Shown here: positions 1 to 8,121 of the stretch, one piece after another
Layout: every line of letters starts with the position of its first letter
Position numbering within the stretch: position 1 is the first letter of the stretch
Source of the DNA: an uncultured Verrucomicrobia subdivision 3 bacterium
GTDB lineage: Bacteria > Verrucomicrobiota > Verrucomicrobiia > Limisphaerales > UBA11358
NCBI GenBank assembly: GCA_903911825.1
Contig: CAIWFB010000084.1
Coordinates: 1-32,438 of the forward strand
DNA length: 32,438 nucleotides
Direction of reading: 5' to 3'
Translations under genes and position numbers: made by a program
Notes under the pieces: generated by a model
The model's database searches: none
The model's input: only the letters and a program-made list of their open reading frames with translations
Told to the model about the DNA's origin: nothing

Positions 1-572
1 GTATCAATGACAGCCACAAGAGTGCCCGAACCGCGCGAAAGATTCCATGCCCGAAGGGCGTCTATGGTATAGAGGCCGTATTGAGAATTGACGATCTCGA
101 TCTGTTGTTTTAACTTCTCATTGAACACTTGCCTCTCTTCGCGAATCTGCCTGATATCATCTGCTGTAATCTCACGCTGTAATCCCTCACCAACAAATCG
201 CCTCTCACCGCGCCAGAATGCGCTCAATTCGTCCCACCATTTGCGACTAACTGGAAGTAAAAACATTGCGAAAAGTTCAGGGTCAACTCCAGCGTGTCCC
301 CAATTATTCTGGATGCCTTCGAGCAAACCAATCGTAGTAGCCTCTCGAACAAAATCATCGCCTTCTTTGTGCAATCGTTCAAAAACTTGCGCTATAACCG
401 AAAGCTCCGCCGTGCGACCATTCTGATAAAGCCCCAATAAATGCCGAGCGTAGTCACCAAGCAGCGGATACAAAATCATCTCATCATAATCGGCCATGTG
501 CTCATCTACAGTTGCCTGAAAAGATGGCGAAGCCTCGACTAACATCGGAATAATTTGTGTCTTGGTAATCAT
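1..572 (-). CDS. DUF7674-like domain fused to N-terminus of subtilisin-like (S8) serine protease; 3' part off window
   Basis: Reading the minus strand from an ATG at 572 gives 190 uninterrupted codons running off the left edge. Residues about 10-120 look like a small helical DUF7674-type domain: an early D-E-H, then G-D-Y-A-R-H (39-44), REATTIGLLEGIQNNW (76-91) and a W-W-D-E-L-x-x-F-W end (112-120). A charged linker (about 121-160) follows. Residues 164-190 read QYGLYTIDALRAW...GSGTLVAVIDT, the usual beginning of an S8 subtilase catalytic domain; D190 would be the catalytic aspartate. The His and Ser motifs must lie beyond the window. The family match is from memory, not a search. It lies 67 bp downstream of kdsA on the same strand and is visibly more A/T-rich than its neighbours, which suggests acquisition. 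No signal peptide is seen, so a cytoplasmic protease is inferred. No good ribosome site marks the ATG; an in-frame TTG upstream is possible. Confidence 0.75.
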   Translation of the reverse strand, partial: MITKTQIIPMLVEASPSFQATVDEHMADYDEMILYPLLGDYARHLLGLYQNGRTAELSVIAQVFERLHKEGDDFVREATTIGLLEGIQNNWGHAGVDPELFAMFLLPVSRKWWDELSAFWRGERRFVGEGLQREITADDIRQIREERQVFNEKLKQQIEIVNSQYGLYTIDALRAWNLSRGSGTLVAVID

Positions 573-639
573 GAATGCGTTACGCGCCAATCGGCGCCCA
601 AGCGAATTGCGCGCTGCAAATATTTTCAACGACGATTTT

Positions 640-1455
<816 letters not shown>

Positions 1456-1490
1456 GCGGAAGTTTTAACAACCAGCGCGCTCCGCGCAAA

Positions 1491-2798
1491 TCAAATCACT
1501 GTATCGTGCGGGATGATGGCGTCTTTGGGAATGATGACGATGCCGTCGCGGATGAAATAGCGTTCGTGATCCAGATTTTCGGCTTTGCCAGCCGGTGAAA
1601 TAGTGACGTTGTTGCCGATGCGCGCATTCTTATCAATGATGGCGTTCTCGATCTTGCAGTTCGCGCCGATGCCGACACGGGGCAACCCGTCTTTTTCGTG
1701 TTGCTCGACGGATTCCTGTGATTCGTAATAGTCGCTTCCGAGAATGACGACGCGGTTGAGATCGGTGCCATCGCCGATGATGGTGCGGAGGCCGACAATG
1801 CTCGTGGTGATGCGGGCGCGGTTGATGATGCAGCCGTCGGAAATGACGGCGTGATCAATCTGCGCGCCGTTGATCTTGGAGCCGGGCAGATAGCGCGGGC
1901 GCGTGAAGATGGGCGCGCTCATATCAAAGAAATTGAAGCGCGGCAACTCGCTCACTAAATCAAGATTCGCTTCAAAGAAGTTGCGAATGGTGCCGATGTC
2001 TTCCCAGTAGCCTTGGTAAATATAGGAGAATACGCGGTGCGTGTTGATGGCGTGAGGGATGATGTGTTTGCCGAAATCAGAGAGCGGATTATCGAGCAGT
2101 TCGGTGATGACTTTACGATTGAAAACATAGATCCCCATCGAGGCGAGATATAAATCATCACTCGATTTCAAGCCGAGTTTCGCGCTGATTTCCTGCGGCA
2201 TCTTGAACGGCTCCAGCAGGGAGGGATCTTTGGGTTTCTCCAGAAACTTGGTCACGCGACCGGTCTCGTCAATCTGCATGATGCCCAGCGCGGGTGTCTC
2301 GGCGGCTTTCACCGGCAAGGTGGCCACGGTGATCTCTGCGCCCGCTTCACGATGTTGTTCGATCACTTCTTGCAAATCCATCCGATACAATTGGTCGCCG
2401 CTCAAGATCAGGAGGTAATCAAAATCATGGTTCATGAAATGAACCAGATTTTTGCGCACGGCATCGGCGGTGCCTTCATACCAGGAGTTGTTGGTGAAGG
2501 ACTGCTGCGCCGCGAGAATTTCCACGAAACCGGCGGAAAACTGGTCGAATTTATAAGTGCGCGAAATGTGACTGTGCAGCGAGGTGGAATTGAACTGCGT
2601 TAAAATATAGATACGGCGGAAGCGGGAGTTGATGCAGTTAGAAATTGGAATATCCACGATGCGGTATTTGCCCGCGAGCGGCACGGCGGGCTTGGAGCGA
2701 TCTTTCGTGAGCGGAAAAAGACGTGAACCTTGACCCCCGCCTAGAATGACGCAGAGGACTTTGCTGAGGTTGAGCGATTGGCGGCCAGTTTGTGACAT
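1491..2798 (-). CDS. glgC: Glucose-1-phosphate adenylyltransferase (ADP-glucose pyrophosphorylase)
   Basis: Makes ADP-glucose from glucose 1-phosphate and ATP, the committed step of bacterial glycogen synthesis. The 435-residue protein opens with the nucleotidyltransferase signature GGGQGSRLFPLTKDRSKPAVP (21 residues from G20, positions 20-40, with R26 and K36), followed by KYRIVDIPISNCINS and the catalytic SGDQLYRMD. FLEKP in the middle contacts the sugar phosphate. The C-terminal third is a left-handed beta-helix of hexapeptide-like repeats and ends GIVIIPKDAIIPHDTVI, close to the ending of cyanobacterial/plant-type enzymes, so allosteric control by a glycolytic intermediate is likely but not shown. 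The ATG at 2798 is well placed. It heads a minus-strand set with kdsA and is divergent from the DoxX operon. No glgA or glgB is in the window. Confidence 0.96.
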   Translation of the reverse strand: MSQTGRQSLNLSKVLCVILGGGQGSRLFPLTKDRSKPAVPLAGKYRIVDIPISNCINSRFRRIYILTQFNSTSLHSHISRTYKFDQFSAGFVEILAAQQSFTNNSWYEGTADAVRKNLVHFMNHDFDYLLILSGDQLYRMDLQEVIEQHREAGAEITVATLPVKAAETPALGIMQIDETGRVTKFLEKPKDPSLLEPFKMPQEISAKLGLKSSDDLYLASMGIYVFNRKVITELLDNPLSDFGKHIIPHAINTHRVFSYIYQGYWEDIGTIRNFFEANLDLVSELPRFNFFDMSAPIFTRPRYLPGSKINGAQIDHAVISDGCIINRARITTSIVGLRTIIGDGTDLNRVVILGSDYYESQESVEQHEKDGLPRVGIGANCKIENAIIDKNARIGNNVTISPAGKAENLDHERYFIRDGIVIIPKDAIIPHDTVI

Positions 2799-2888
2799 AA
2801 GGGTTATCTTTCTAAGTGTTCTTCACAAAACTAACTGCGTTGCCACTCGCGACGCAAGCCACAGATTGATAAAAGCCAAGAAATAATT

Positions 2889-2981
2889 GCTCGCAGGCCA
2901 GCAAGGGCGAGCTACCCGAAACCTGAGCCGCCCTGATGGAGGAATATTCACGCGTCGAGTAATGAGAAATATCTACTCGAC
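2889..2981. promoter_or_regulatory. Inverted repeats in the glgC/DoxX divergent intergenic region
   Basis: The 285-bp gap between the divergent glgC and DoxX starts (2799-3083) holds two inverted repeats. The better one is a perfect 8-bp pair, GTCGAGTA at 2954-2961 and TACTCGAC at 2974-2981, separated by 12 bp. Half-site centres lie 20 bp apart, about two helical turns, as expected of a dimeric-regulator operator. A weaker 6-bp pair, GCTCGC (2889-2894) and GCGAGC (2907-2912), lies nearer glgC. The first could instead form an RNA hairpin about 100 nt upstream of the DoxX start; neither is followed by a T-run, so they are not typical terminators. I could not place convincing -35/-10 elements and see no small gene here. 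Confidence 0.4.
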
Positions 2982-3083
2982 TTTGAAAAATTTCCCTATG
3001 CTTTTTGAAACCATTGCACCAAAATTTGCGTCCGCCAGTGAAACCATTCGTCCGATTGGCGGCCTAAAAAGTTTAACAAACAC

Positions 3084-3611
3084 ATGAGCGACTCGACTGA
3101 TAAAAAATCCAACGGCTCCTGCGAGAGCCAGTGCAACTGCGACTTCTCCCTCGCCTTCCTCCTGCTGCGCGGCTGGCTCGGCTTGCGAGCCCTGCTGGCG
3201 GGCATCGAGAAATTCGGCGCCTACAAGTCCGAGCAGCACCCTCTGGGCGACGGCACGGACGCCGTCATTGAGGCGAAGGTGAAGTATTATGCTCTCGCCA
3301 ATTATCATGGCGTGCCCCCGGCGTTGTTGGGGAAGTTCCAGAATGAGGCATTGATACCCGGTTTCGCGTTGAACCTGTTCGACAAAATTCTCGGACCAGC
3401 GCTCATCCTCGCCGGGGTGATGCTGTTGCTCGGTCTGGGCACGCGCTTGTCATTGTTCGTGCAAGGTGTCATCTACATCGCGCTGTCAGTCGGATTGATT
3501 TTGATCAACCAGCCGGATGGCATCGCGTGGTTGGGCATTCACGTTGCCCTCGTGGCGATGGCGTTGCTTTTGGCAAAACATAACAAGCTCGCGCTTCTCA
3601 AAAAATGGTAA
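3084..3611 (+). CDS. DoxX-family integral membrane protein
   Basis: A 175-residue inner-membrane protein with a short Cys-rich cytoplasmic head (NGSCESQCNCD, about 10-20), then RGWLGLRALLAGIEKFG, the usual DoxX/TQO-small-subunit opening in which helix 1 ends with G-x-x-K-F. Three further hydrophobic segments follow at about 110-130, 135-150 and 155-168. The DoxX family includes the small subunit of archaeal thiosulfate:quinone oxidoreductase, but most bacterial members have no proven reaction, so the substrate is unknown. Its end overlaps the next gene by 7 bp, indicating translational coupling to the Tat-exported oxidoreductase. A link to a quinone-connected redox process in the periplasm is only an inference. 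The ATG at 3084 fits; little Shine-Dalgarno sequence is visible. Confidence 0.8.
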   Translation: MSDSTDKKSNGSCESQCNCDFSLAFLLLRGWLGLRALLAGIEKFGAYKSEQHPLGDGTDAVIEAKVKYYALANYHGVPPALLGKFQNEALIPGFALNLFDKILGPALILAGVMLLLGLGTRLSLFVQGVIYIALSVGLILINQPDGIAWLGIHVALVAMALLLAKHNKLALLKKW

Positions 3612-4966
3612 CTCCCCCTAACAACTCGAATCGCGAACTTACCCGCCGCGAATTTCTCGGCACTACGGCCGCCGCCGGGGCGGGCTTGCTGCTGACCTCG
3701 TGCAGTCCGGAGGCAGCGCCGAAAACTGGCGGGGCGACGAAAACCTTGAGCAAATTGAACGTCGCCCTCATCGGCTGCGGCGCGCAGGGACAGGTGTTAC
3801 TGGATTCGCTCATGGTCATCGAGGGGCTGAACCTTGTGGCCGTGGTGGATATCTGGGACTACAACCGCAACTCGAACGTGCGCCGCCTCAAGTCGCAGGG
3901 TTTCGAGGTGAAGGGTTATCGCGATTACGAAGAGCTGCTGGCGAACGAAAAAGATTTGCAGGCCGTCATCGTGGCCACGCCGGATTTCTGGCACGCACCC
4001 GTGACTAACGCCTGCTTGAAAGCGGGCTTGCACGTCTACTGCGAGAAGATGATGAGCAACACCATTGACGGCGCGCGTTCCATGGTGAAGACGATGCGCG
4101 AGACGGGCAAACTGTTGCAGATCGGCCACCAGCGCCGCAGTAATCCGCGCTATCTGTTTGCGCTCAACAAACTCGTCCGCGAGGCGCAGATTTGCGGACG
4201 CATCACCGCCGCCCACGCGCAGTGGAACCGCACGGTGACGAACGACCTCGGGGCACCGAGAAATTCCGAACTCAAACCCGAACTGCTCGCCAAATACGGT
4301 TTCAAAGACATGCACCAATTCCGAAACTGGCGTTGGTTCAAAGGTCTCGGCGGCGGCCCGCTCTCCGACTTGGGCGCGCATCAGATTGATATTTTTAACT
4401 GGTGGTTCGGTGGTCCCGCAAAATCCGTCATCGCGAGCGGTGGCAACGATTATTACAAAAACCACGACTGGTATGATAACGCCATGGTGATCTACGAATT
4501 CAACACGCCGGAAGGCGTAGCGCGGGCGTTTTATCAGGTGCAAACCACGACCAGCGCCGGCGGCGGATTTTTTGAGATGTTCACCGGCGACGAAGGCACG
4601 ATCAAGATGGCCGAGAATCCCAGCACTACAAAATTGTGGCGCGAAGATCGGTCCACCAAATCGTGGGATGAACTCGTGGGCAAGGGTTACCTCCAGGCCA
4701 GCGCCGTAGCCGCCGTCACCAGCGATGCGACCAAAGTGGACGTGCGCGAAACCGCGCCACTGATCCAATATGATATTCCGGTTTCGTTCGCCAAAAAAAT
4801 CCACCAGCCGCATCTCGAGAATTTTTTTAACGCCGTGCGCGGCAATGGAAAATTGAATTGCCCAGCGGACGAGGCGTTCGCCAGCGAATACGTCATCCAC
4901 AAGGCGAACGAAGCCATCGTGGCCGAGAAAAAACTAGTCATCACCAAGGAAGAAACCGAAGCGTGA
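3605..4966 (+). CDS. Gfo/Idh/MocA-family oxidoreductase, Tat-exported lipoprotein
   Basis: NAD(P)-dependent sugar or cyclitol oxidoreductase fold of 453 residues. The N-terminus has a twin-arginine signal, TRREFLG with R14-R15, a hydrophobic stretch and a lipobox LTSC (C33), so it should be exported folded and lipid-anchored. The Rossmann domain starts KLNVALIGCGAQGQ, with VVD at the end of strand 2 and ATPDFWH later. The usual E-K-P active-site motif is E-K-M-M here (YCEKMMSN), keeping the lysine; this variant is characteristic of a PVC/Bacteroidota subgroup as far as I recall. The GGGPLSDLGAHQIDIFNWW segment supplies the D/H of the catalytic domain. The start overlaps the DoxX gene by 7 bp and the F5/8C gene follows at 44 bp, suggesting a three-gene operon. 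The substrate cannot be read from sequence. Confidence 0.9.
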   Translation: MVTPPNNSNRELTRREFLGTTAAAGAGLLLTSCSPEAAPKTGGATKTLSKLNVALIGCGAQGQVLLDSLMVIEGLNLVAVVDIWDYNRNSNVRRLKSQGFEVKGYRDYEELLANEKDLQAVIVATPDFWHAPVTNACLKAGLHVYCEKMMSNTIDGARSMVKTMRETGKLLQIGHQRRSNPRYLFALNKLVREAQICGRITAAHAQWNRTVTNDLGAPRNSELKPELLAKYGFKDMHQFRNWRWFKGLGGGPLSDLGAHQIDIFNWWFGGPAKSVIASGGNDYYKNHDWYDNAMVIYEFNTPEGVARAFYQVQTTTSAGGGFFEMFTGDEGTIKMAENPSTTKLWREDRSTKSWDELVGKGYLQASAVAAVTSDATKVDVRETAPLIQYDIPVSFAKKIHQPHLENFFNAVRGNGKLNCPADEAFASEYVIHKANEAIVAEKKLVITKEETEA

Positions 4967-5010
4967 TCTAACTTTGAACAACCTCTACTCCTTTAACGTC
5001 TGATATAAAA

Positions 5011-5658
5011 ATGAACAACTTGATCTCCAAACTGACTGTGGCCCTCATCCTCACCGCTACCGCCGCGTTGGCGGCAGACAAAGTGGCCTTGAACATTGAA
5101 TTGCCCAAGCCGCTTTTCGTCGGCACGCCGGTGCCCATCAAAGGCATTCCGAATCTTGAACCCAAAGCGAAAGGCGAACGCCCGGATTTCCTCGTCGCGC
5201 CCGGCACGGTGAATCTGGCCAAAGGTAAAAAAGTCACCAGCAGCGACAAAGAACCCGTCATCGGGACGTTGGACCTAGTCACCGACGGCGACAAGGAAGG
5301 TGACGAAGGCGCGTGGGTGGAACTCGGGCCCGGCAAGCAATGGGTGCAGATCGACCTCGAAAAAGAATCCGAAATCGCCGCGCTCGTCGTCTGGCATTTC
5401 CATTCTCAAGAACGCGTTTACCTCGACGTCGTGGTGCAAGCCTCAAACGATCCTGCGTTTGAAAAAGACGTGACCACGCTATTCGACAACACGCCCGGCA
5501 CTGGCAAAGACCTCGCCTACGTCGAAAGCTACAAGGGTAAATTGATCGATGCCAAAGGCGTCAAAGCGCGCTACGTTCGGCTCTTGAGCAAAGGCAACAC
5601 GACCAACAAACTGAATCACTACATCGAAGTGGAAGTTTACGGCAAACCGGCGGCGTAA
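5011..5658 (+). CDS. Secreted F5/8 type C (discoidin-like) domain protein
   Basis: A 215-residue protein with a Sec signal peptide (1 to about 21, ending TAALA-AD). The mature part has a short extension (about 22-65) and then a discoidin-type beta-sandwich: NLAKGKKVTSSD near 70, LVTDGDKEGDEGAWVELG, WVQIDLEKESEIAALVVWHF, and RYVRLLSKGN...YIEVEVYG at the end. These are the standard F5/8C landmarks (N-x-A at the start, W-I/V-x-I-D-L in the middle, R-Y-V-R-L late). Such domains bind carbohydrate or cell surfaces. No enzyme domain is attached. It follows the Tat-exported oxidoreductase by 44 bp and is closed by a strong terminator, so it is probably the last gene of that operon and acts with it in the periplasm or at the cell surface. 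The ligand is unknown. Confidence 0.8.
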   Translation: MNNLISKLTVALILTATAALAADKVALNIELPKPLFVGTPVPIKGIPNLEPKAKGERPDFLVAPGTVNLAKGKKVTSSDKEPVIGTLDLVTDGDKEGDEGAWVELGPGKQWVQIDLEKESEIAALVVWHFHSQERVYLDVVVQASNDPAFEKDVTTLFDNTPGTGKDLAYVESYKGKLIDAKGVKARYVRLLSKGNTTNKLNHYIEVEVYGKPAA

Positions 5659-5703
5659 AAGTTTTTAATCGTTCGCGGTGGTCGGTGATCGGCCAAATAA
5701 TCA

Positions 5704-5737
5704 ATAGCCCGCAGTTCTTACTGCGGGCTATATTTTT
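5704..5737 (+). terminator. Rho-independent terminator of the DoxX-oxidoreductase-F5/8C operon
   Basis: A perfect 12-bp stem, ATAGCCCGCAGT (5704-5715) paired with ACTGCGGGCTAT (5720-5731), around the tetraloop TCTT, followed by ATTTTT. It lies 46 bp after the stop of the F5/8C gene. Confidence 0.92.
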
Positions 5738-5803
5738 GGTTGCGTCGTCGCACGGGGACTGAAAATTTAGACGCCACGAATCCAGCGATTCCGAAAGAGC
5801 ACG

Positions 5804-7270
5804 TTGACCACACCATCACCAAAAATCCGTTGGGCCATCTTTGGCCTGATCGCCCTACTGGCGCTAGCGGTGCGGTTACCGCAGCTGGACGTGCGCCCCA
5901 TGCACACGGATGAAGCCATCAACGGCTACCTCACCGGCGGCATCCTGGCGGGCGACGCTTTCCGCTACGACCCGCAAGATCGTCACGGCCCCGCGCTATA
6001 TCTGCTCGCCGTGCCCATCGCTAAAATGTGCGGCGCTCACAATCTCGCCAGCCTGACGGAATCCGAACTGCGCCTGTCCACCGTCATCACCGGCGCGGCG
6101 ATGATTTTGCTCTTCGGCTTCGGCGTGGAACTCTTTGGCTTCATCGCGTGCCTGACCGCCGCACTGCTCTTTGCCTTCGCTCCCCTGCCCGTTTATTACA
6201 GCCGCTATTTCATCCACGAAACATTGTTCGTGGCCGCCACGTTTGGCCTGTTGCTGTCCGGCTGGCGGATGCTGGAAACGAAATCCGTCGGGCAAGGTGC
6301 GCTCGCCGGTTTCTGCGCCGGACTGATGCTGGCGTGCAAAGAAACGGCCGTCATCCATTTCTTCGCACTGGCGGTGGCGGGTGCCATCGGGTGGGCGTTT
6401 GTTCCCCGCAACGGACTGCTCAAATCCAAAGCGTTGCCCGTTGCGCTGCTCGTTTTTCTCGGCACCGTCGTTTTACTGTTCAGTTGGTTTGGCCAGCACT
6501 GGGCGGGTCTCACCGATCTTTTTCATGCCGCCGAGCGAGTCGTCGTTCGCGCCGGCGGCGAGGGTCACGCCAAACCGTTCTCCTACTATTTTGAATTACT
6601 CGACACGTCGCTGGTGTTATTTCCACTCACGTTGGCGGGCGTTTACATCGCCATCTGGGAAAGCATTCAGGGCAATCGCAAACCCTACATGCTGCTGACG
6701 CTCTACGCACTGGTGACGTTTGTGGTGTATTCGACAATCCCTTACAAAACGCCGTGGTTAGCGCTCAATCTGTGGCTGCCGCTCGCACTCATCAACGGCC
6801 TCGGCGTCGCGGGCATTTGGGCGCTGATCAAAAAACCTGCTGGTCAATGGCTCGCGGGAATCGCGTGCGTCGGTTTTCTAGCGGTGTTGGGCTTGGAAAC
6901 CAAGGCGCTGGTCTTTGAGAAGCCCTTTGATGAGAAAAATCCTTTTGCCTACGCGCACACCGGCGAGGACATCACGCGCCTGCCGGAGCGGCTCAACGAA
7001 CTTGTGCAAGTGACCAAGCAGGCGCAGCCGCGCATCGCCGTCATCGCGGCGGACGCGTGGCCATTGCCGTGGTATCTGCGGAAGTTTTCCAACGTCGGCT
7101 ATTGGCAACCCGCGCAGGAACCCGGCGCGGCGGATTTTTATCTGACGACAACCGAAGTGCCCGACCCTATCACCGAGCGATTGAAAACCTTGCGTCCCGA
7201 ATTTTTTGGCGTGCGCCCCAACGTCTTGCTCATCCTGTGGACGCCGATGAATCTTCCCGCCGCCCCATGA
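5804..7270 (+). CDS. TIGR03663/Agl23-like membrane glycosyltransferase (GT39-like, GT-C fold)
   Basis: A 488-residue polytopic inner-membrane protein with about ten hydrophobic segments. After helix 1 (about 10-25) comes RPMHTDEAIN (31-40), whose D36-E37 is the acidic pair expected in the first external loop of GT-C enzymes, then RYDPQDRHGPALYLL (54-68), a strong TIGR03663 signature. The family is described as flippase-activity-associated Agl23-like or ArnT/PMT-like and is thought to use lipid-linked sugar donors on the outer face of the membrane. The acceptor is unknown. The start is TTG at 5804, because no ATG precedes the first helix and the next Met is inside the conserved loop. Its stop overlaps the apbE ATG in an ATGA arrangement, so translation is coupled, although the functional link is not obvious. 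Confidence 0.85.
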   Translation: MTTPSPKIRWAIFGLIALLALAVRLPQLDVRPMHTDEAINGYLTGGILAGDAFRYDPQDRHGPALYLLAVPIAKMCGAHNLASLTESELRLSTVITGAAMILLFGFGVELFGFIACLTAALLFAFAPLPVYYSRYFIHETLFVAATFGLLLSGWRMLETKSVGQGALAGFCAGLMLACKETAVIHFFALAVAGAIGWAFVPRNGLLKSKALPVALLVFLGTVVLLFSWFGQHWAGLTDLFHAAERVVVRAGGEGHAKPFSYYFELLDTSLVLFPLTLAGVYIAIWESIQGNRKPYMLLTLYALVTFVVYSTIPYKTPWLALNLWLPLALINGLGVAGIWALIKKPAGQWLAGIACVGFLAVLGLETKALVFEKPFDEKNPFAYAHTGEDITRLPERLNELVQVTKQAQPRIAVIAADAWPLPWYLRKFSNVGYWQPAQEPGAADFYLTTTEVPDPITERLKTLRPEFFGVRPNVLLILWTPMNLPAAP

Positions 7271-8100
7271 GCGTGCCCATCCACGTCTTCAATCATCACG
7301 CGATGGCCACGCAGTTTCAGGTGCGCATCGCTGAAGCGGATGCCACTTACGCCGCGCAGACCGCACAGGCGGCGTTTGCCGTGACGGACGATCTGGAGTC
7401 GCGCTTGAGCCGCTTCCGCGCCACGAGTGAAATCAGTCATATCGCGCAGCTTGCCGTGGGAGAGAAATTACGTTTAAGCGAACCCGTCTTTGCCTGCCTC
7501 TCGCTCGCGGCCAAAATGGAATTCCTCACGCGCGGCGCTTTTTCCGTGACCGCAAAAGCGTTGAAAACCCAGCCCGCGAAACCGCTGTGGGCGCTGCTGG
7601 AAAATGAATTCGCCATCCGCTGCGACAGCGGGCGACTGGAATTTGATCTCGGCGCCATCGGCAAAGGTTTTGCGCTCGACCGCATGGCAGAAGTATTACG
7701 CGTATGGGATTGCCCCGCCTTTCTGTTGGTCGCTGGCGGCAGCAGTATTCTCGCAGGCGATGCGCCGCCGGAAACTTCCGGTTGGTCGTGTGGCTTGGGT
7801 GACGATAATTCGCCGCAACGGTTCTGGCTCAAGAACGCCTCATTCAGCGGCTCCGGACTCGCGATGCAGGGCCAACACATTTTCGATCCGCGCACCGGCT
7901 TAGCGAGCACGCTACGCAATCGCGTCTGGGCGCTCGCGGACACGGCGGCGGAATCCGATGCGCTCTCCACCGCCTGCATGATTTTGCCGGAAGCGGAAAT
8001 CACCGCCGCCATCAGCAAACGCGCCGATTGGCTGGTGTATCTCTACGAAAAACAAAACTGGCGGCAGTTGGGAAATCGTCCCAGCCCGCCGCCAGCGTGA
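7267..8100 (+). CDS. apbE: FAD:protein FMN transferase (ApbE family)
   Basis: ApbE attaches FMN covalently to a Thr/Ser of target proteins such as Rnf/Nqr subunits, using FAD and Mg2+. The ATG at 7267 overlaps the previous stop by 4 bp and gives 277 residues; a longer frame exists upstream but runs through the previous gene. Landmarks are the early NHHAMATQFQV, then FDLGAIGKGFALDRMAEVL, the core ApbE motif, SGSGLAMQGQHIFDPRTG, and late ADTAAESDALSTACMIL. No signal peptide or lipobox is seen, unlike periplasmic ApbE lipoproteins, so it either acts in the cytoplasm or needs a different start. At 277 residues it is on the short side for the family. No obvious flavinylation target is encoded nearby. 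Confidence 0.92.
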   Translation: MSVPIHVFNHHAMATQFQVRIAEADATYAAQTAQAAFAVTDDLESRLSRFRATSEISHIAQLAVGEKLRLSEPVFACLSLAAKMEFLTRGAFSVTAKALKTQPAKPLWALLENEFAIRCDSGRLEFDLGAIGKGFALDRMAEVLRVWDCPAFLLVAGGSSILAGDAPPETSGWSCGLGDDNSPQRFWLKNASFSGSGLAMQGQHIFDPRTGLASTLRNRVWALADTAAESDALSTACMILPEAEITAAISKRADWLVYLYEKQNWRQLGNRPSPPPA

Positions 8101-8121
8101 AAAACGTTTGCGCGCGAAAAT

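Noticed and set aside
88-426. 112-residue plus-strand frame
   Set aside because: It is antisense to the DUF7674-S8 gene, which reads through as a sensible protein; the plus frame has no recognisable features.
3797-4900. Long minus-strand frame of 367 codons
   Set aside because: Antisense to the Gfo/Idh gene, which has clear motifs; composition is that of a GC-bias shadow.
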